Source: Azospirillum sp. 412522 (GTDB lineage: Bacteria; Pseudomonadota; Alphaproteobacteria; Azospirillales; Azospirillaceae). From it: a stretch of 64,000 nucleotides of DNA. Positions 47,231-56,702 of the stretch are shown here, piece by piece. Below the pieces are notes generated by a model. The model ran no database searches. It was not told the origin of the DNA and saw only the letters and a program-made list of their open reading frames with translations. The position numbers and the translations under genes were made by a program. Numbering within the stretch: the stretch's first letter is position 1; each line of letters starts with the position of its first letter. The stretch is taken from NCBI RefSeq assembly GCF_019805165.1, contig NZ_RWIJ01000006.1, forward strand, positions 1 to 64,000, written 5' to 3'.

Positions 47231-47670
47231 GCGACGTCCAGCCGGGCCGGGCCGTCCTCCTCCTCCCGGTCATAGGCGGCGCGGGCCTCCAGCATCTGCG
47301 CGATGTGGGCCTCGGCCCACACCCGCAGGGGCACCAGCGTTTCGGCCAGCGTGGCGCCCAGCGGCGTGATCGAATATTCGACGGTGACCGGCACGGTGGC
47401 GAAGGCCCGTCGGCGGACCAGCCCGTCGCGCTCCAGGCTCTTCAGGGTCTGCGACAGCATCTTCTGCGAGATGCCCTCGATCTCCCGGCGCAGCTGGTTG
47501 AAGCGCATCGGCCCGCTTTCCAGCAGGCCCAGGATCAGCACCGTCCATTTGTCGGCGATACGGTCCAGCGCCTGCCGTGTCGGGCAGGCGGAGGCATAGG
47601 CGTCGGGCAACCGATCCACCTCCGACGGCCGTTTGCCGCCCAGCCCCAGCAGGGTCCTGTCCATCCGCAT
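47227..47670 (-). CDS. HxlR-family transcriptional regulator
   Basis: This 147-residue winged-helix protein has the family core CPTRQALDRIADKWTVLILG, then MRFNQLRREIEGISQKMLSQ and a VPVTVEYSITPLG wing. A cysteine (C29) near the N-terminus is at the redox-sensing position of many HxlR proteins. It is divergent from a NAD(P)-binding gene it probably controls. Confidence 0.92.
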   Translation of the reverse strand: MRMDRTLLGLGGKRPSEVDRLPDAYASACPTRQALDRIADKWTVLILGLLESGPMRFNQLRREIEGISQKMLSQTLKSLERDGLVRRRAFATVPVTVEYSITPLGATLAETLVPLRVWAEAHIAQMLEARAAYDREEEDGPARLDVA

Positions 47671-47719
47671 GCACTCCCAGGCGGATCACCCGGCGGTTAC
47701 GCCCAGCGGTTACACACGG

Positions 47720-47732
47720 GTGACCATGTCAC
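47720..47732. promoter_or_regulatory. Palindrome GTGAC-CAT-GTCAC between hxlR-like and NmrA-like genes
   Basis: A perfect 5-bp dyad in the 140-base divergent promoter region; a likely HxlR operator by position. Confidence 0.45.
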
Positions 47733-47810
47733 GAAAAGGTGCCTTCTTTACACCAGATTTCTATACAGGCATCAAGTCACTATTGGAAACCTACCGAGAG
47801 GACCCCTGCC

Positions 47811-48422
47811 ATGAACGTCGCCATCATCGGCGCCGCCGGCCGCGCCGGCAGCCGCATCCAGGCCGAACTGCTCCGCCGCGGCCACAGCGTCACCGCCATC
47901 GTCCGCGACCCGGCCAAGGTCGCGGCCGTTCCCGGCCTGACGGTGAAGGCCGGCGACGCCAACAATGGCGAGACGCTGGCTCCGCTGCTGGCCGGCCATG
48001 ACGCCGTGGTCAGCGCCGTCATGTTCCTGATGAGCGATGCCGAGACGCTGATCGGTGCGGTGAAGCGCGCCGGCGTGCCGCGCTATCTGGTGGTCGGCGG
48101 CGCCGGCAGCCTGGAGGTCGCGCCGGGCGTGCGCGTGCTCGACCTTCCGGAATTCCCGGAGATCTACAAGGCCGAGGCCACCAAGGGCGCCGAGTTCCTC
48201 GACCGGCTGAAGGCCGAACCGGAGCTGAACTGGACCTTCCTGTCGCCGTCGGCCGAGTTCGTGCTGGGTGAACGGACGGGCACGTTCCGGGTGGGGTCCG
48301 ACTCCCTGCTGGCGGACGGCGCGGGGCGCAGCTGGATCAGCTACGAGGACTTCGCCGTGGCGCTGGTCGATGAGATCGAGACGCCGAAGCACGAGCGCAA
48401 GCGCTTCACGGTCGGGTACTGA
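47811..48422 (+). CDS. NAD(P)-binding oxidoreductase, NmrA/SDR-like
   Basis: This is a 203-residue Rossmann-fold protein. The nucleotide-binding loop is IIGAAGRAGSRI at the start, with a later segment WTFLSPSAEF and a C-terminal KRFTVGY, as in the NAD(P)H-binding family next to HxlR regulators. It probably senses or uses NAD(P)H, perhaps in electrophile or quinone stress. The ATG at 47811 follows AGAGGACCCCTGCC. Confidence 0.88.
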   Translation: MNVAIIGAAGRAGSRIQAELLRRGHSVTAIVRDPAKVAAVPGLTVKAGDANNGETLAPLLAGHDAVVSAVMFLMSDAETLIGAVKRAGVPRYLVVGGAGSLEVAPGVRVLDLPEFPEIYKAEATKGAEFLDRLKAEPELNWTFLSPSAEFVLGERTGTFRVGSDSLLADGAGRSWISYEDFAVALVDEIETPKHERKRFTVGY

Positions 48423-48543
48423 GCCGACGGCAGGGGTATCTCTCCGGCAGTGTGTTCGAAGCCGGGGGCTGCAATGGTCCATTCCCCCTCCCATGTCTTC
48501 GGCAAGGGCAGATCCAGCCCGACAAGACATGGGAAGGAACGGA

Positions 48544-48783
48544 ATGGCACTGATCCCCTGCGCCGCCTGCGGTCACAAGATCTCCACGGAGGCTCCTGCC
48601 TGCCCATCCTGCGGACACCCTGGGGCGAACGCGCCGAAGGGTGGCCGCGAGGGGATGGCCCGGATCGCCGGGACTGTCGCCGGCTCCTACATCTCGGCAC
48701 AGATGCTGGCCAGCATCATCGTCGGGTCCGTCGCCATCATCAGCTTCGCCGCCATCATGATCGCAGTGATCCTGAAGGGGTGA
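48544..48783 (+). CDS. Small zinc-ribbon membrane protein
   Basis: This 79-residue protein has a zinc ribbon (CAACGHK, then CPSCGHP at 6-25) and one C-terminal membrane helix (ASIIVGSVAIISFAAIMIAVI). The ribosome-binding site is GGGAAGGAACGGA. Such zinc-ribbon tails are common in bacterial membrane proteins of unknown role. Confidence 0.72.
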   Translation: MALIPCAACGHKISTEAPACPSCGHPGANAPKGGREGMARIAGTVAGSYISAQMLASIIVGSVAIISFAAIMIAVILKG

Positions 48784-48836
48784 ACATTGCGATCATGATG
48801 GTCTTTAAAACGACAACCGTCCGTGGCCCGACACTC

Positions 48837-50756
48837 CTACCGCCTCCCAAACAGCCTCTCGATATCCGCCAGCTTAAGCTCCACATAGGTTGGCCGCCCG
48901 TGGTTGCACTGGCCGCTGTGCGGGGTCGCCTCCATCTGCCGCAGCAGGGCGTTCATCTCGTCGACGCTCAGCGTGCGGCCGGCGCGGACGCTGCCGTGGC
49001 AGGCCATCGTCGCACAGACCTCCTCCAGCCGCTCCTTCAGCGACAGGGCGTCGCCCAGCTCCGACAGTTCCTCGGCGAGGTCGCGGATCAGGTTCTTCAC
49101 GTCGGACTGGCCGAGCAGGGCCGGCACCTCGCGCACCATGACGCAGCCATGGCCGAAGCCCTCGATTACCAGCCCCAGCTCGGCCAGTTCGGCGCCGCGG
49201 GCCAGCAGGCGGTTGGCCGACGGTTCGTCCAGCTCGATCAGTTCGGGGATCAGCAGGGCCTGGCGCTTGACCCCGCCCTCCAGCAGCGCCGCCTTCATCC
49301 GCTCATAGACCAGCCGCTCATGGGCGGCGTGCTGGTCGACGATGACGATGCCCTCGCGGGTCTGCGCCACGATGTAGGTGGTGTGGACCTGCGCCCGCGC
49401 CGCGCCCAGCGGATGGCTGTCGGGCGGCGGCTCCGGCTTGTGCGCGGACGGGTCGGGGACGCGGTATTCCGGCGGGCGGGCCGCCGGGGCGAAGCCGTTG
49501 CCGAAGCCGCTGAGCCGGCCTTGCAGCGGCGGCAGGCTGGTCTGGGTCGGGGCCTGGAAGGCGGCGGAACGCTCCGCCAGACCGCGCGGCACGGCGGTCG
49601 GTGTGTAGGAACCGCCCCAGCCACTGCTCGAACCGCCGCCGGACCGGCCGTAGGGCAGGGGGGACGGGGTGAAGCCACCATCCGTTCCAGCATCGCCGGC
49701 CGGTTCCGGCCGCAGGGCGCCCAGCGTGGCGAGGCCGACTGTGGTCGACGCGCGGTGGCCGGCCTCGGCCAGCGCGTGTTTCAGCGATCCGACGATCAGG
49801 CCGCGCACCAGACCCTGGTCGCGGAACCGCACCTCGGCCTTGGCCGGGTGGACGTTCACATCAACCTCCTGCGGGTCGATGTTTAGGAACAGCGCCAGCA
49901 TCGGGTGGCGGTCGCGCGGCAGGAAATCGGCATAGGCGGCGCGCACCGCGCCGACCATCAGCTTGTCGCGCACCGGACGGCCATTGACGAACAGGTGCTG
50001 GTGCTTGGCGGTCGGGCGGTGCAGGGTCGGCAGGCCGATCCAGCCGGCCAGCGCCACGCCTTCGCGCTCCGACCGCACCGGCACGGCATTCTCCTGGAAA
50101 TCGCGGCCCATCAGCGCGCCGAGCCGGGTCAGCCGGGCGTCCAGCAGGTCGCCCTGCGCCGCGCTCAGCCGCAGGCCGCCGCGCCCGCCGTCGCTCAGCG
50201 TGAAGGCGACGCCGGGATGGGCCATCGCCAGCCGTTCCAGGCAGTCGGCGATGTGGTCGTATTCGGTGCGCGACGCTTTCAGGAACTTCAGCCGGGCGGG
50301 CACCGCGGCGAACAGGTCGCGCACCTCGATCCGTGTGCCCTGGGCCAGGGCCGCCGGCTGCGGCCGGCCCTTGGCGCCGGCATCCACCGTCAGGCTCCAG
50401 GCGCTGTCGGCGTCGCGGGCGCGGCTGGTGATGGTCAGGCAACTGACGGCGCCGATGGAGGGCAGCGCCTCTCCCCGGAAGCCGAGCGAGCGGATGTCGA
50501 GCAGGTCGTCGCCCGGAAGCTTGGAGGTGGCATGGCGTTCGACCGCCAGCGCCAGCTCGTCCGCGGTCATGCCGCAACCGTCGTCGGTGACGGCGATCAG
50601 CGACTTGCCGCCGTCGCGCGCCACCACGTCGATGCGAGTGGCGCCGGCATCGATGGCGTTCTCCACCAACTCCTTCACGGCGGCGGCGGGACGTTCGACC
50701 ACCTCGCCTGCGGCGATGCGGTTGACCAGTGTTTCGGGGAGCAGACGGATCGGCAT
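48837..50756 (-). CDS. mutL: DNA mismatch repair protein MutL
   Basis: This 639-residue protein (an ATG two codons upstream is possible) has the GHKL ATPase core [12 protein letters not shown], then ENAIDAGAT and [11 protein letters not shown] long Pro/Gly-rich linker (about 335-440) leads to the dimerisation domain. This carries the endonuclease motif DQHA-xx-E-xxxx-E ([12 protein letters not shown]), with ACHGSVRAG and CNHGRPT completing the metal site. It is thus a nicking-type MutL, as in bacteria lacking MutH. Confidence 0.95.
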   Translation of the reverse strand: MPIRLLPETLVNRIAAGEVVERPAAAVKELVENAIDAGATRIDVVARDGGKSLIAVTDDGCGMTADELALAVERHATSKLPGDDLLDIRSLGFRGEALPSIGAVSCLTITSRARDADSAWSLTVDAGAKGRPQPAALAQGTRIEVRDLFAAVPARLKFLKASRTEYDHIADCLERLAMAHPGVAFTLSDGGRGGLRLSAAQGDLLDARLTRLGALMGRDFQENAVPVRSEREGVALAGWIGLPTLHRPTAKHQHLFVNGRPVRDKLMVGAVRAAYADFLPRDRHPMLALFLNIDPQEVDVNVHPAKAEVRFRDQGLVRGLIVGSLKHALAEAGHRASTTVGLATLGALRPEPAGDAGTDGGFTPSPLPYGRSGGGSSSGWGGSYTPTAVPRGLAERSAAFQAPTQTSLPPLQGRLSGFGNGFAPAARPPEYRVPDPSAHKPEPPPDSHPLGAARAQVHTTYIVAQTREGIVIVDQHAAHERLVYERMKAALLEGGVKRQALLIPELIELDEPSANRLLARGAELAELGLVIEGFGHGCVMVREVPALLGQSDVKNLIRDLAEELSELGDALSLKERLEEVCATMACHGSVRAGRTLSVDEMNALLRQMEATPHSGQCNHGRPTYVELKLADIERLFGRR

Positions 50757-50817
50757 GCCCATAGATATAGTGCTGGCCGCCGGCCGACACCACCATCTTC
50801 AGGCGGGGATTCGCAGG

Positions 50818-51183
50818 TTATAGCCCCTTAAAGGCCTTCATGTATTCGAGCAGCTTGCGTTCGTAGAAGGGCTGTGGAGACTGGTAGCGGGCGACGAGGC
50901 CGGCCTCGTCCGTCAGCTTCACCACCATGCCCATGCAGGATACGTCCACCGGGTCGTTGCCGATGTCGAACTGCAACCGGAAATCGAATTTTTGCTTGGC
51001 GATCAGATCGCCGTCATAGGGCCGGATACGGAAGGAGCCAAGGACGAACTCCTCCGGCACATATTCATGGTGGTCGATCACGATCTTGGGCAGGGTGGCC
51101 GGGCGCTCCTTGCGCGGCACGGAGCCGGCCTTCACGCCGCCCGTCTCCTTGTGTCCCCCGGAAAATTTCGACAGCCAAGACAT
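50818..51183 (-). CDS. PilZ-like domain protein, hypothetical
   Basis: This is a 121-residue protein from MSWLSKFSGG; the frame is open to 51264. Residues 45-121 (FVLGSFRIRPYDGDL, then VDVSCMGMVVKLTDEAGLVA) have the strand pattern of PilZ-type barrels. The Arg and DxSxxG c-di-GMP-binding motifs are not convincing, so binding is doubtful. It ends with FYERKLLEYMKAFKGL. It converges with nothing and stands alone between mutL and a DUF3095 gene. Confidence 0.55.
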   Translation of the reverse strand: MSWLSKFSGGHKETGGVKAGSVPRKERPATLPKIVIDHHEYVPEEFVLGSFRIRPYDGDLIAKQKFDFRLQFDIGNDPVDVSCMGMVVKLTDEAGLVARYQSPQPFYERKLLEYMKAFKGL

Positions 51184-51450
51184 GAAGAGCGAGGTCCCCT
51201 CGTTTCGAAGGCCTTTAACCGAGCCAACATAGTCATGCAGTGTCGGCGCCATACCGTTTAGCAACGGTTAATGACATAAGTATCGGTTGCAGGGCGGGAA
51301 ATTCTGTACCGATCATTCGCGCCTGCAACATTGCCCCGCCCGTCTCGCCGTGACTTGATCGTAGCCTTCGGGTCCTTCGCTCTGCCGTCGCGGTCGCGGT
51401 CATGCTACGGTCCGTCGTCCCCCGCTGCTGCCGATCAGGAGGGTTTCCCC

Positions 51451-52674
51451 ATGCCCCTGTTGCCGGTGATCCGCGATTTCGCCGCGGAGGCGTCGGACCC
51501 CCGCTGCTATGCGGCGCTCGACGGCGGATGGTCGCTGGCGGTGGCCGACGTCACCGGCAGCACGCGGCTGGCCGGGCAGGGACGCCACCGTGACGTGAAT
51601 TTCGTCGCCGCCGGAGTGGTCGCGGTGCTGTCCGCCGCGGTGCGGGTCGGGCAGGAGCCGGCGGCCTGCCAGTTCGGCGGCGACGGTGCCATCGCCGCGG
51701 TGCCGCCCGGACGGGAGGACGGGGCCCGGACGGCGCTCTCCGCGCTCGCCCACTGGTCGGCGGAGGTGATGGACGTGCCGCTTCGGGTTGGGCTGGTGCC
51801 GGTGCAGGCCCTGCTCGACCAGGGGCTGGAGGTGATGGCCGCCCTGCACGATGTCGGCAACGGCAACAGCTTCGGCCTGTTCCTCGGCGCCGGGGTGGTG
51901 GCCGCCGATGCCTGGGTGAAGGAGGACGCGCGCTGGCGCCTGCCGCCGCAGTCAGGACCGCTGCCGGGGCTGGAGTCTGTGTCCTGCCGCTGGAACCCGG
52001 TGCCGCCGCGCCGTGGCACGGTGCTGTGCGTGATCGTCGATGCCGTCGATCCCGGTGCGCCGGGGCTGGTGGAACTGGCACGCGTCCAGCGCGCCGTCGA
52101 GGCCATCGTGCCCACCGCCGGGGCGGCCCCGCTCGGCATCGGCGAGCGGCTGGAGGCGCGCTGGCCGCCGGCTTGGCGCTCGCTCTGGATGGAGGCACGC
52201 GGCGGCCGGGACGGCGCCGGCCGGGGAACGCGCATCCGGCGGGTGGGCCGCGCCCTGGCCGGATCGGGCCTGCTGGCCCTGCTGCTGAAGATGGGTTGGC
52301 GGTTGCGCGGCTTCGATCCGCAGCGCTACCGCCGCCATATGGCCGAACGTACCGATTTCCGCAAATCGGCCGGCGGGCCGCGGCTGGTGCTGGACGTGAC
52401 GGAGGGGGAGGCCGATGCGATCGAGAGGCTGCTGGCCCGGGCTGCCCAGGAGGGTTCGATCCGCTACGGCACCGCGCGGGCCGACGCCACCACCGTCACC
52501 TGTCTGGTCGGTGACGTGACGGCCGACCGCCATGTGCATTTTGTCGATGGCGCCGGGCTGGGCTTCTGGCGCGCGTCGGTCATGCTGAAGGCGATGAGAG
52601 CCCGCGAAAAGGCCGGGCAGGAGGGCGGGGCCGACAAGGGGATGGAGACCATTCCCCTCCCCCGGGAGCGCTAA
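51451..52674 (+). CDS. DUF3095 protein with adenylate-cyclase-like N-terminal fold
   Basis: This is a 407-residue protein. The N-terminal half (AVADVTGSTRLAGQGRHRD, then ACQFGGDGAIAAVP) resembles the class III nucleotide cyclase core, where a DxTGST segment and an FGGDG loop bind metal and substrate. The remainder is the family-specific part (RHMAERTDFRKSAGG). The family is of unknown function; cyclase activity is inferred from pattern only. The ribosome-binding site is CAGGAGGGTTTCCCC. Confidence 0.8.
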   Translation: MPLLPVIRDFAAEASDPRCYAALDGGWSLAVADVTGSTRLAGQGRHRDVNFVAAGVVAVLSAAVRVGQEPAACQFGGDGAIAAVPPGREDGARTALSALAHWSAEVMDVPLRVGLVPVQALLDQGLEVMAALHDVGNGNSFGLFLGAGVVAADAWVKEDARWRLPPQSGPLPGLESVSCRWNPVPPRRGTVLCVIVDAVDPGAPGLVELARVQRAVEAIVPTAGAAPLGIGERLEARWPPAWRSLWMEARGGRDGAGRGTRIRRVGRALAGSGLLALLLKMGWRLRGFDPQRYRRHMAERTDFRKSAGGPRLVLDVTEGEADAIERLLARAAQEGSIRYGTARADATTVTCLVGDVTADRHVHFVDGAGLGFWRASVMLKAMRAREKAGQEGGADKGMETIPLPRER

Positions 52675-52767
52675 TCCCGTCCTGAAGGCGGGACCGGCGC
52701 CATACCGGCCGATCGACCGGTACGGCCGCCAGGCGGTGACTTGGATGTTGGAGCGGGGGCGACTGGA

Positions 52768-53205
52768 TCAGGGCCGTCCGACCGCCCGCCGTCCGATGTC
52801 GCCCGAGGCCACGATCTCCGTTCCGATCGGCCACAGCGCCAGCAGCGCCAGCTTCAGATGCGCCCAGGCGAAGGGCAGGCCGACGATGGTGATGGCAAGC
52901 CCCGCCGCGGCGACGAGATGGCCCAGCGCCAGCCACCAGCCGGCCAGCACGAACCACACCACGTTGCCGATGAAGCCCAGGGCGCCGGTGCCCATGTCTT
53001 CGCGCCCGCGGAACTCATCCCGGCGCACGGCGGTTTGTCCAAAGGGGAGCAGGGTGTAATGGGCGATGGTCAGGGCGGACCGGGCCCAGGGCAGGCCGAT
53101 GATGGACAAAGCCATCAGGACCGCGGCCAGGAGCCAGCCGAGCGCCATCCAGATGCCGCCCGTGACCAACCACAGCACGTTGAGGAGAAGACTGAGCAGA
53201 GGCAT
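52768..53205 (-). CDS. yccF: YccF domain-containing membrane protein
   Basis: This 145-residue protein has two repeats of the YccF pattern (LNVLWLVTGGIWMALGWLLA and FIGNVVWFVLAGWWLALGHL), four hydrophobic segments, and GLPWARSALTIAHYTLLPFG between them. It is an inner-membrane protein of unknown role. It converges on the DUF3095 gene; a GC-rich stem at about 52702-52733 may terminate both. Confidence 0.9.
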   Translation of the reverse strand: MPLLSLLLNVLWLVTGGIWMALGWLLAAVLMALSIIGLPWARSALTIAHYTLLPFGQTAVRRDEFRGREDMGTGALGFIGNVVWFVLAGWWLALGHLVAAAGLAITIVGLPFAWAHLKLALLALWPIGTEIVASGDIGRRAVGRP

Positions 53206-53485
53206 GATGCAAAACCCTCCCTTTCGCCGCAGATGTGGGGACGGTCGCACCGCTCGCCTAGAGGCGGGCCGGGTTGACGGCCCTGGAAACGAGGACGGGG
53301 CACCCCGTCCGGTGGCGCGAAAGAGGGGAGGCCCATGCCATCCAAGCCTTGAACCGGGCCTTGAACCGGATCCCTCCGGTCCACAGATCCGGAACAGGCA
53401 TCATGACGACGCATCCGGACGGGTCCTTCGTCGGCAGCATCGCCGGCGGGCCGCCCGCCTCCGGATCAAACGGATCGGAGGCCGC

Positions 53486-54034
53486 ATGAACGAGGCTTTG
53501 AACACCGACTCCGGCGCCGACGCGCCGAACATGCCGGGTGAGGGCGAATCGCTCGCGCCGGTGGTCGCCGCCATCCTCGGCACCGCCGTCGCGGCCGCAG
53601 CCAAGCGTGGCGGCAACGGCGACGTGGTCCGCGGCCTGATCGCCGGCCTGCGCATCCTGCGCGCCACCGTCGAGGAGGAGGCCGGATACACCATGGCCGC
53701 CGCGGTCGACAACGCCATCCGCACCCGCCTGCTGGCCGACAACCTGTCGCGCCTGCGCGTGAGCGGGGAGAGGCCGCAGGCCATCCCGCTGCCCGACCCC
53801 GGACCGGGCGCCAGCGCCGCCGCCGCCATCTTCGAAAGCGCCGCGGAATCCTGCCTGACGGTCAACGCCCATGCGGAGGACAACGGACCGCTGGAAACCG
53901 CCGTCTTCGCCTTCACCGCACAGTTGCTGCAACAGCTGGGCGGGGCGCCGGAATGGCGGAGCCTGGTCGGCGAGTTGCGCCGTCCGCTGGCCGTGACGCC
54001 GGACGGCGAGGGCGAGGAGGTGACGCTGCATTGA
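53486..54034 (+). CDS. Hypothetical Ala-rich protein
   Basis: This is a 182-residue soluble protein from the ATG at 53486. It is helical, with APVVAAILGTAVAAAAKRGG, then VRGLIAGLRILRATVEEEAG, and a C-terminal acidic end. No motif is recognised. It stands between yccF and a degenerate hydrolase; codon use matches neighbours. Confidence 0.6.
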   Translation: MNEALNTDSGADAPNMPGEGESLAPVVAAILGTAVAAAAKRGGNGDVVRGLIAGLRILRATVEEEAGYTMAAAVDNAIRTRLLADNLSRLRVSGERPQAIPLPDPGPGASAAAAIFESAAESCLTVNAHAEDNGPLETAVFAFTAQLLQQLGGAPEWRSLVGELRRPLAVTPDGEGEEVTLH

Positions 54035-54263
54035 GCCGCGGCATCCGGTCCCTGTATTGAGGGCCGCATCGACCGGCTTTCGGCCTGTCATCGGGGCTGT
54101 GTGGGGGCTGGGCGGCAAGTCGCGGAATTTGCTTTGCTTTTGTCGTGTTTCGGCGATGGCTGAAACCTTTTGCGGGCGGGATGGGGTTTCAGGCCGTTTT
54201 AAGGTTTGTGCCCGATTTATGGAACGGGACGACGCCGGTTCCGCTTCGTTAGGGTTGGCTTCG

Positions 54264-54284
54264 GCGATGGGACGGTCCCATCGC
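54264..54284. promoter_or_regulatory. Perfect 21-bp palindrome upstream of the hydrolase-fold gene
   Basis: Arms GCGATGGGAC and GTCCCATCGC flank a single base. It lies 28 bases before the GTG start at 54312. It may be an operator or a translation-controlling hairpin. Confidence 0.5.
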
Positions 54285-54311
54285 GGAACGCCAGCACCGG
54301 GGACTCCCACC

Positions 54312-55019
54312 GTGTTCTTTCACACCCAGCCTTCCACCGTCCGCGCCGGACGGGCAGACATCGCCCGCTATCCGGTGAACGGCCTGGCCGCGGACGGGGT
54401 CGGTGGCGACAGCTGGGCCGGCGACCGCACGGCCGACCGTGCCGGGGACCCGTCGGGACGGCGGGTGATCTTCCTTCACCCCGGCAAGGGGGCGTGGTGG
54501 CGCCTGCTGGACCATGTGCCGGCGGGGCAGGAATGGCTGACCGTGCCGGCCGCCGCGGGAGCCGGGGTCCTTTCGCCGCTGCTGGTGGAGCGTGGCGGGC
54601 GCCGGCCGGTTCTGGTGGCCGGTGCGGTGACGGCACCGCTCGCCATCGCCGCGGCGCTGGATTTCCCGGAGCGGGTCGGCGGTGTGATGATCGTTGACGA
54701 CGTCGGGGCCGAATCGCCGATGCGCCGCCGCTGGAACGCGCTGGCCGCCTGCTTCGGACGGCCGCTTCCGGCGGTGCTGTCCGGCGATCTGGGGGAGCTT
54801 GAACCCGAACTTCCGGCGGTGCGGGTGCCGGTGACCCTGATGCAGGGCAGCGACCCGGCCGGCCTGTTCACGCGGCTCGAAAGCGGGCTGACCGGCTGCC
54901 GGACCCTGACGGTCGTGGCCGTTCCCGACGCCGCCGCCATCCGTCCGCGGACCCATGCCGCCGAACTGCGCGGCGCGCTGCTGGCGCTGGTCTCCGCTGT
55001 GGAGCGGGCTCAGCGGTAG
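54312..55019 (+). CDS. Alpha/beta-hydrolase-fold protein without the nucleophile serine
   Basis: This is a 235-residue protein from a GTG start (an ATG at 54267 is possible). The hydrolase pattern is visible: VIFLHPGKGAWWRLLDHVP, then PERVGGVMIVDDVGAE, and VPVTLMQGSDPAG. The nucleophile elbow, normally GxSxG, reads VAGAVTAPLA, so the serine is replaced. The late histidine is in PRTHAAELRG. It is probably catalytically inactive or altered. Base use matches neighbours. Confidence 0.65.
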   Translation: MFFHTQPSTVRAGRADIARYPVNGLAADGVGGDSWAGDRTADRAGDPSGRRVIFLHPGKGAWWRLLDHVPAGQEWLTVPAAAGAGVLSPLLVERGGRRPVLVAGAVTAPLAIAAALDFPERVGGVMIVDDVGAESPMRRRWNALAACFGRPLPAVLSGDLGELEPELPAVRVPVTLMQGSDPAGLFTRLESGLTGCRTLTVVAVPDAAAIRPRTHAAELRGALLALVSAVERAQR

Positions 55020-55065
55020 GAGAGGGGGTGGCCGGGCAATTCCCGGCCCCGCCGCCGGTCCGGCA

Positions 55066-55746
55066 TCACAGGCTTTGCGCCGTCAGCGCGGCCTGGGTGC
55101 GGTTGCGGACTCCGAGGTGCCGCAGGATGGCGGTGACGTGGACCTTCACCGTGCCTTCCGTCAGCCCCAGCTCGTGGGCGATCTGCTTGTTGGATTTGCC
55201 GTCCCGCAGGCGGGCCAGCACGTCGCGCTGGCGCGGCGTCAACTGGTCGCCGTTGCCGTTGCCCAGCGAGGCCGGATCGTCCAGCGTATCGCCGGAACCG
55301 TTGCCGCCATAGCCGCCATGCATCTGTTCGACGCGGTCGCCGCCGCGGATCGCCTGTTCGGGAAGGTAGATGCCGCCGGCCAGCACCAGCTGCAGCGCGC
55401 CCATCAGAACCTTGGCGCTGGAGGATTTCGTGATGTAGCCGGCGGCGCCATTCTCCAGCGCGGCCAGCAGGTCGGAGCGCTTTTCCGATCCCGACACCAC
55501 CACAAGAAGCGCCTTCGGCAGGCCGGCATGGATGTCGCCGAGCGCCGAGAAGCCGGTCCAGCCCGGCATTCCGAGATCGAGCAGGATCAGGTCGAAGGGT
55601 TTGGTCCCATCGCAGAGCGCCCGCACCTCGTCGTAGGTGCTGGCCTCGAAAAAGGTCATGTCGGCATCGAATTGCGCCAGCAGCCGGCGCAGACCGTCTC
55701 GGAACAGCAGGTGATCGTCGGCGATCAGCACGTTCATCGCAGGCAT
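55066..55746 (-). CDS. NarL/FixJ-family response regulator
   Basis: This 226-residue protein has a receiver domain (1-125) with a canonical acidic pair (ADDH, D10-D11), phospho-acceptor D57 (LILLDLGMPGW), and Ser and Lys in VVSGS and GYITKS. A Gly/Asn-rich linker (about 137-165) leads to a LuxR-type HTH (QLTPRQRDVLARLRDGKSNK) at the end. A second regulator of the same build lies 275 bases upstream. No histidine kinase is adjacent. Confidence 0.92.
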   Translation of the reverse strand: MPAMNVLIADDHLLFRDGLRRLLAQFDADMTFFEASTYDEVRALCDGTKPFDLILLDLGMPGWTGFSALGDIHAGLPKALLVVVSGSEKRSDLLAALENGAAGYITKSSSAKVLMGALQLVLAGGIYLPEQAIRGGDRVEQMHGGYGGNGSGDTLDDPASLGNGNGDQLTPRQRDVLARLRDGKSNKQIAHELGLTEGTVKVHVTAILRHLGVRNRTQAALTAQSL

Positions 55747-55933
55747 TTCCAGAAGGTTGCGGCGATCTCACACCGGGATGGCGTCATCGGCCCGCGGCTT
55801 CACATAAGCATGCGCATTCTGACGCTGTAGTTCGCTTTTGGTCTTAGACCGCTTCCTCTATGCCCGGCCTCCGAGCGGGCCATGTCCCGTCCCGCGAACG
55901 GCAAAGCAGTGCAAAAGGCAACGCTCCGCTCCG

Positions 55934-55969
55934 CCGGTTCCCTGTTCCGACGAAGGAACAGGGAACCGG
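55934..55969 (-). terminator. Perfect 15-bp hairpin after the second regulator
   Basis: CCGGTTCCCTGTTCC and its exact complement with a 6-nt loop (GACGAA) lie 52 bases past the regulator stop on the minus strand. No T-run, so it may be a repeat-type stem rather than a terminator. Confidence 0.5.
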
Positions 55970-56021
55970 AACGGAAGGCGGGCGGGCCTTTCGGCAGAGC
56001 GTAGGGCTGGGCCGGAAGGGG

Positions 56022-56702
56022 TCAGACCGTGGCGGCGACGCCTGCTTCGGCGGCCTGGTCGCTGATGCCGTTGTTCAGCGCCCAGATGGCGGCCTGGGTG
56101 CGGTTGGAGGCGTTGATCTTGCGCAGCAGGCTCTTCAGGTGAACCTTCACGGTGGCTTCGGTGATGCTCAGGTGGTTGGCGATCATCTTGTTGCTGTTGC
56201 CGTTCAGCAGGCAGCGCAGGATCTGCACTTCGCGCTGCGACAGGCCCTTGCGGCGGGTCGGCAGCTCGGCGCCCATGTCCTCCGTCCGGCCGCTGACCAG
56301 CAGCTCGGCCAGATGGGTCGGGAACACCTTCTCGCCCATCATCACCAGCTTCAGCGACTGCATCAGCGCCTCGCAGGCGATATCCTTCAGCAGGTAGCCG
56401 CCGGCCCCGGCGCCGAGCGCGGCCGACAGGCGGCGGGTCTCCAGGTCGTTGGTCAGGATGACGACGCGGATCGACGGGTGGTTCTCGCGCAGCATGCGCA
56501 GCGCGTCGACTTCCTCGTCGGCGCCGCTCGGCAGGTCGACCAGGATCAGGTCGGGGTTGCCGCCGGTGCCGAGCGCCGACAGGCCCTCGCGCAGGCTGCC
56601 GGCTTCGCCGACGACGTTGAAGGAGGTGCCCTCGAACAGACGCTTCATGCCCTCACGGAAAAGCTTGTTGGCATCGATGAGGAAAACGTTGATGGCATCC
56701 AT
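56022..56702 (-). CDS. NarL/FixJ-family regulator with atypical receiver domain
   Basis: This is a 226-residue regulator. The receiver domain keeps phospho-acceptor D56 (LILVDLPSG), Thr (VILTND) and Lys (YLLKD). The metal-binding acidic pair is reduced to one residue (LIDANKL, D10-A11). The LuxR HTH (GLSQREVQILRCLLNGNSNK) is at 155-210. In Azospirillum a LuxR-type regulator called FlcA controls flocculation; this protein has a matching build, but I cannot assign it. The 5' gap to uvrD holds several dyads. Confidence 0.88.
   Translation of the reverse strand: MDAINVFLIDANKLFREGMKRLFEGTSFNVVGEAGSLREGLSALGTGGNPDLILVDLPSGADEEVDALRMLRENHPSIRVVILTNDLETRRLSAALGAGAGGYLLKDIACEALMQSLKLVMMGEKVFPTHLAELLVSGRTEDMGAELPTRRKGLSQREVQILRCLLNGNSNKMIANHLSITEATVKVHLKSLLRKINASNRTQAAIWALNNGISDQAAEAGVAATV

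Noticed and set aside
56022..56702. Naming this gene flcA
   Set aside because: The size and LuxR-type build fit, but I cannot compare it with the Azospirillum FlcA sequence, so no symbol is given.
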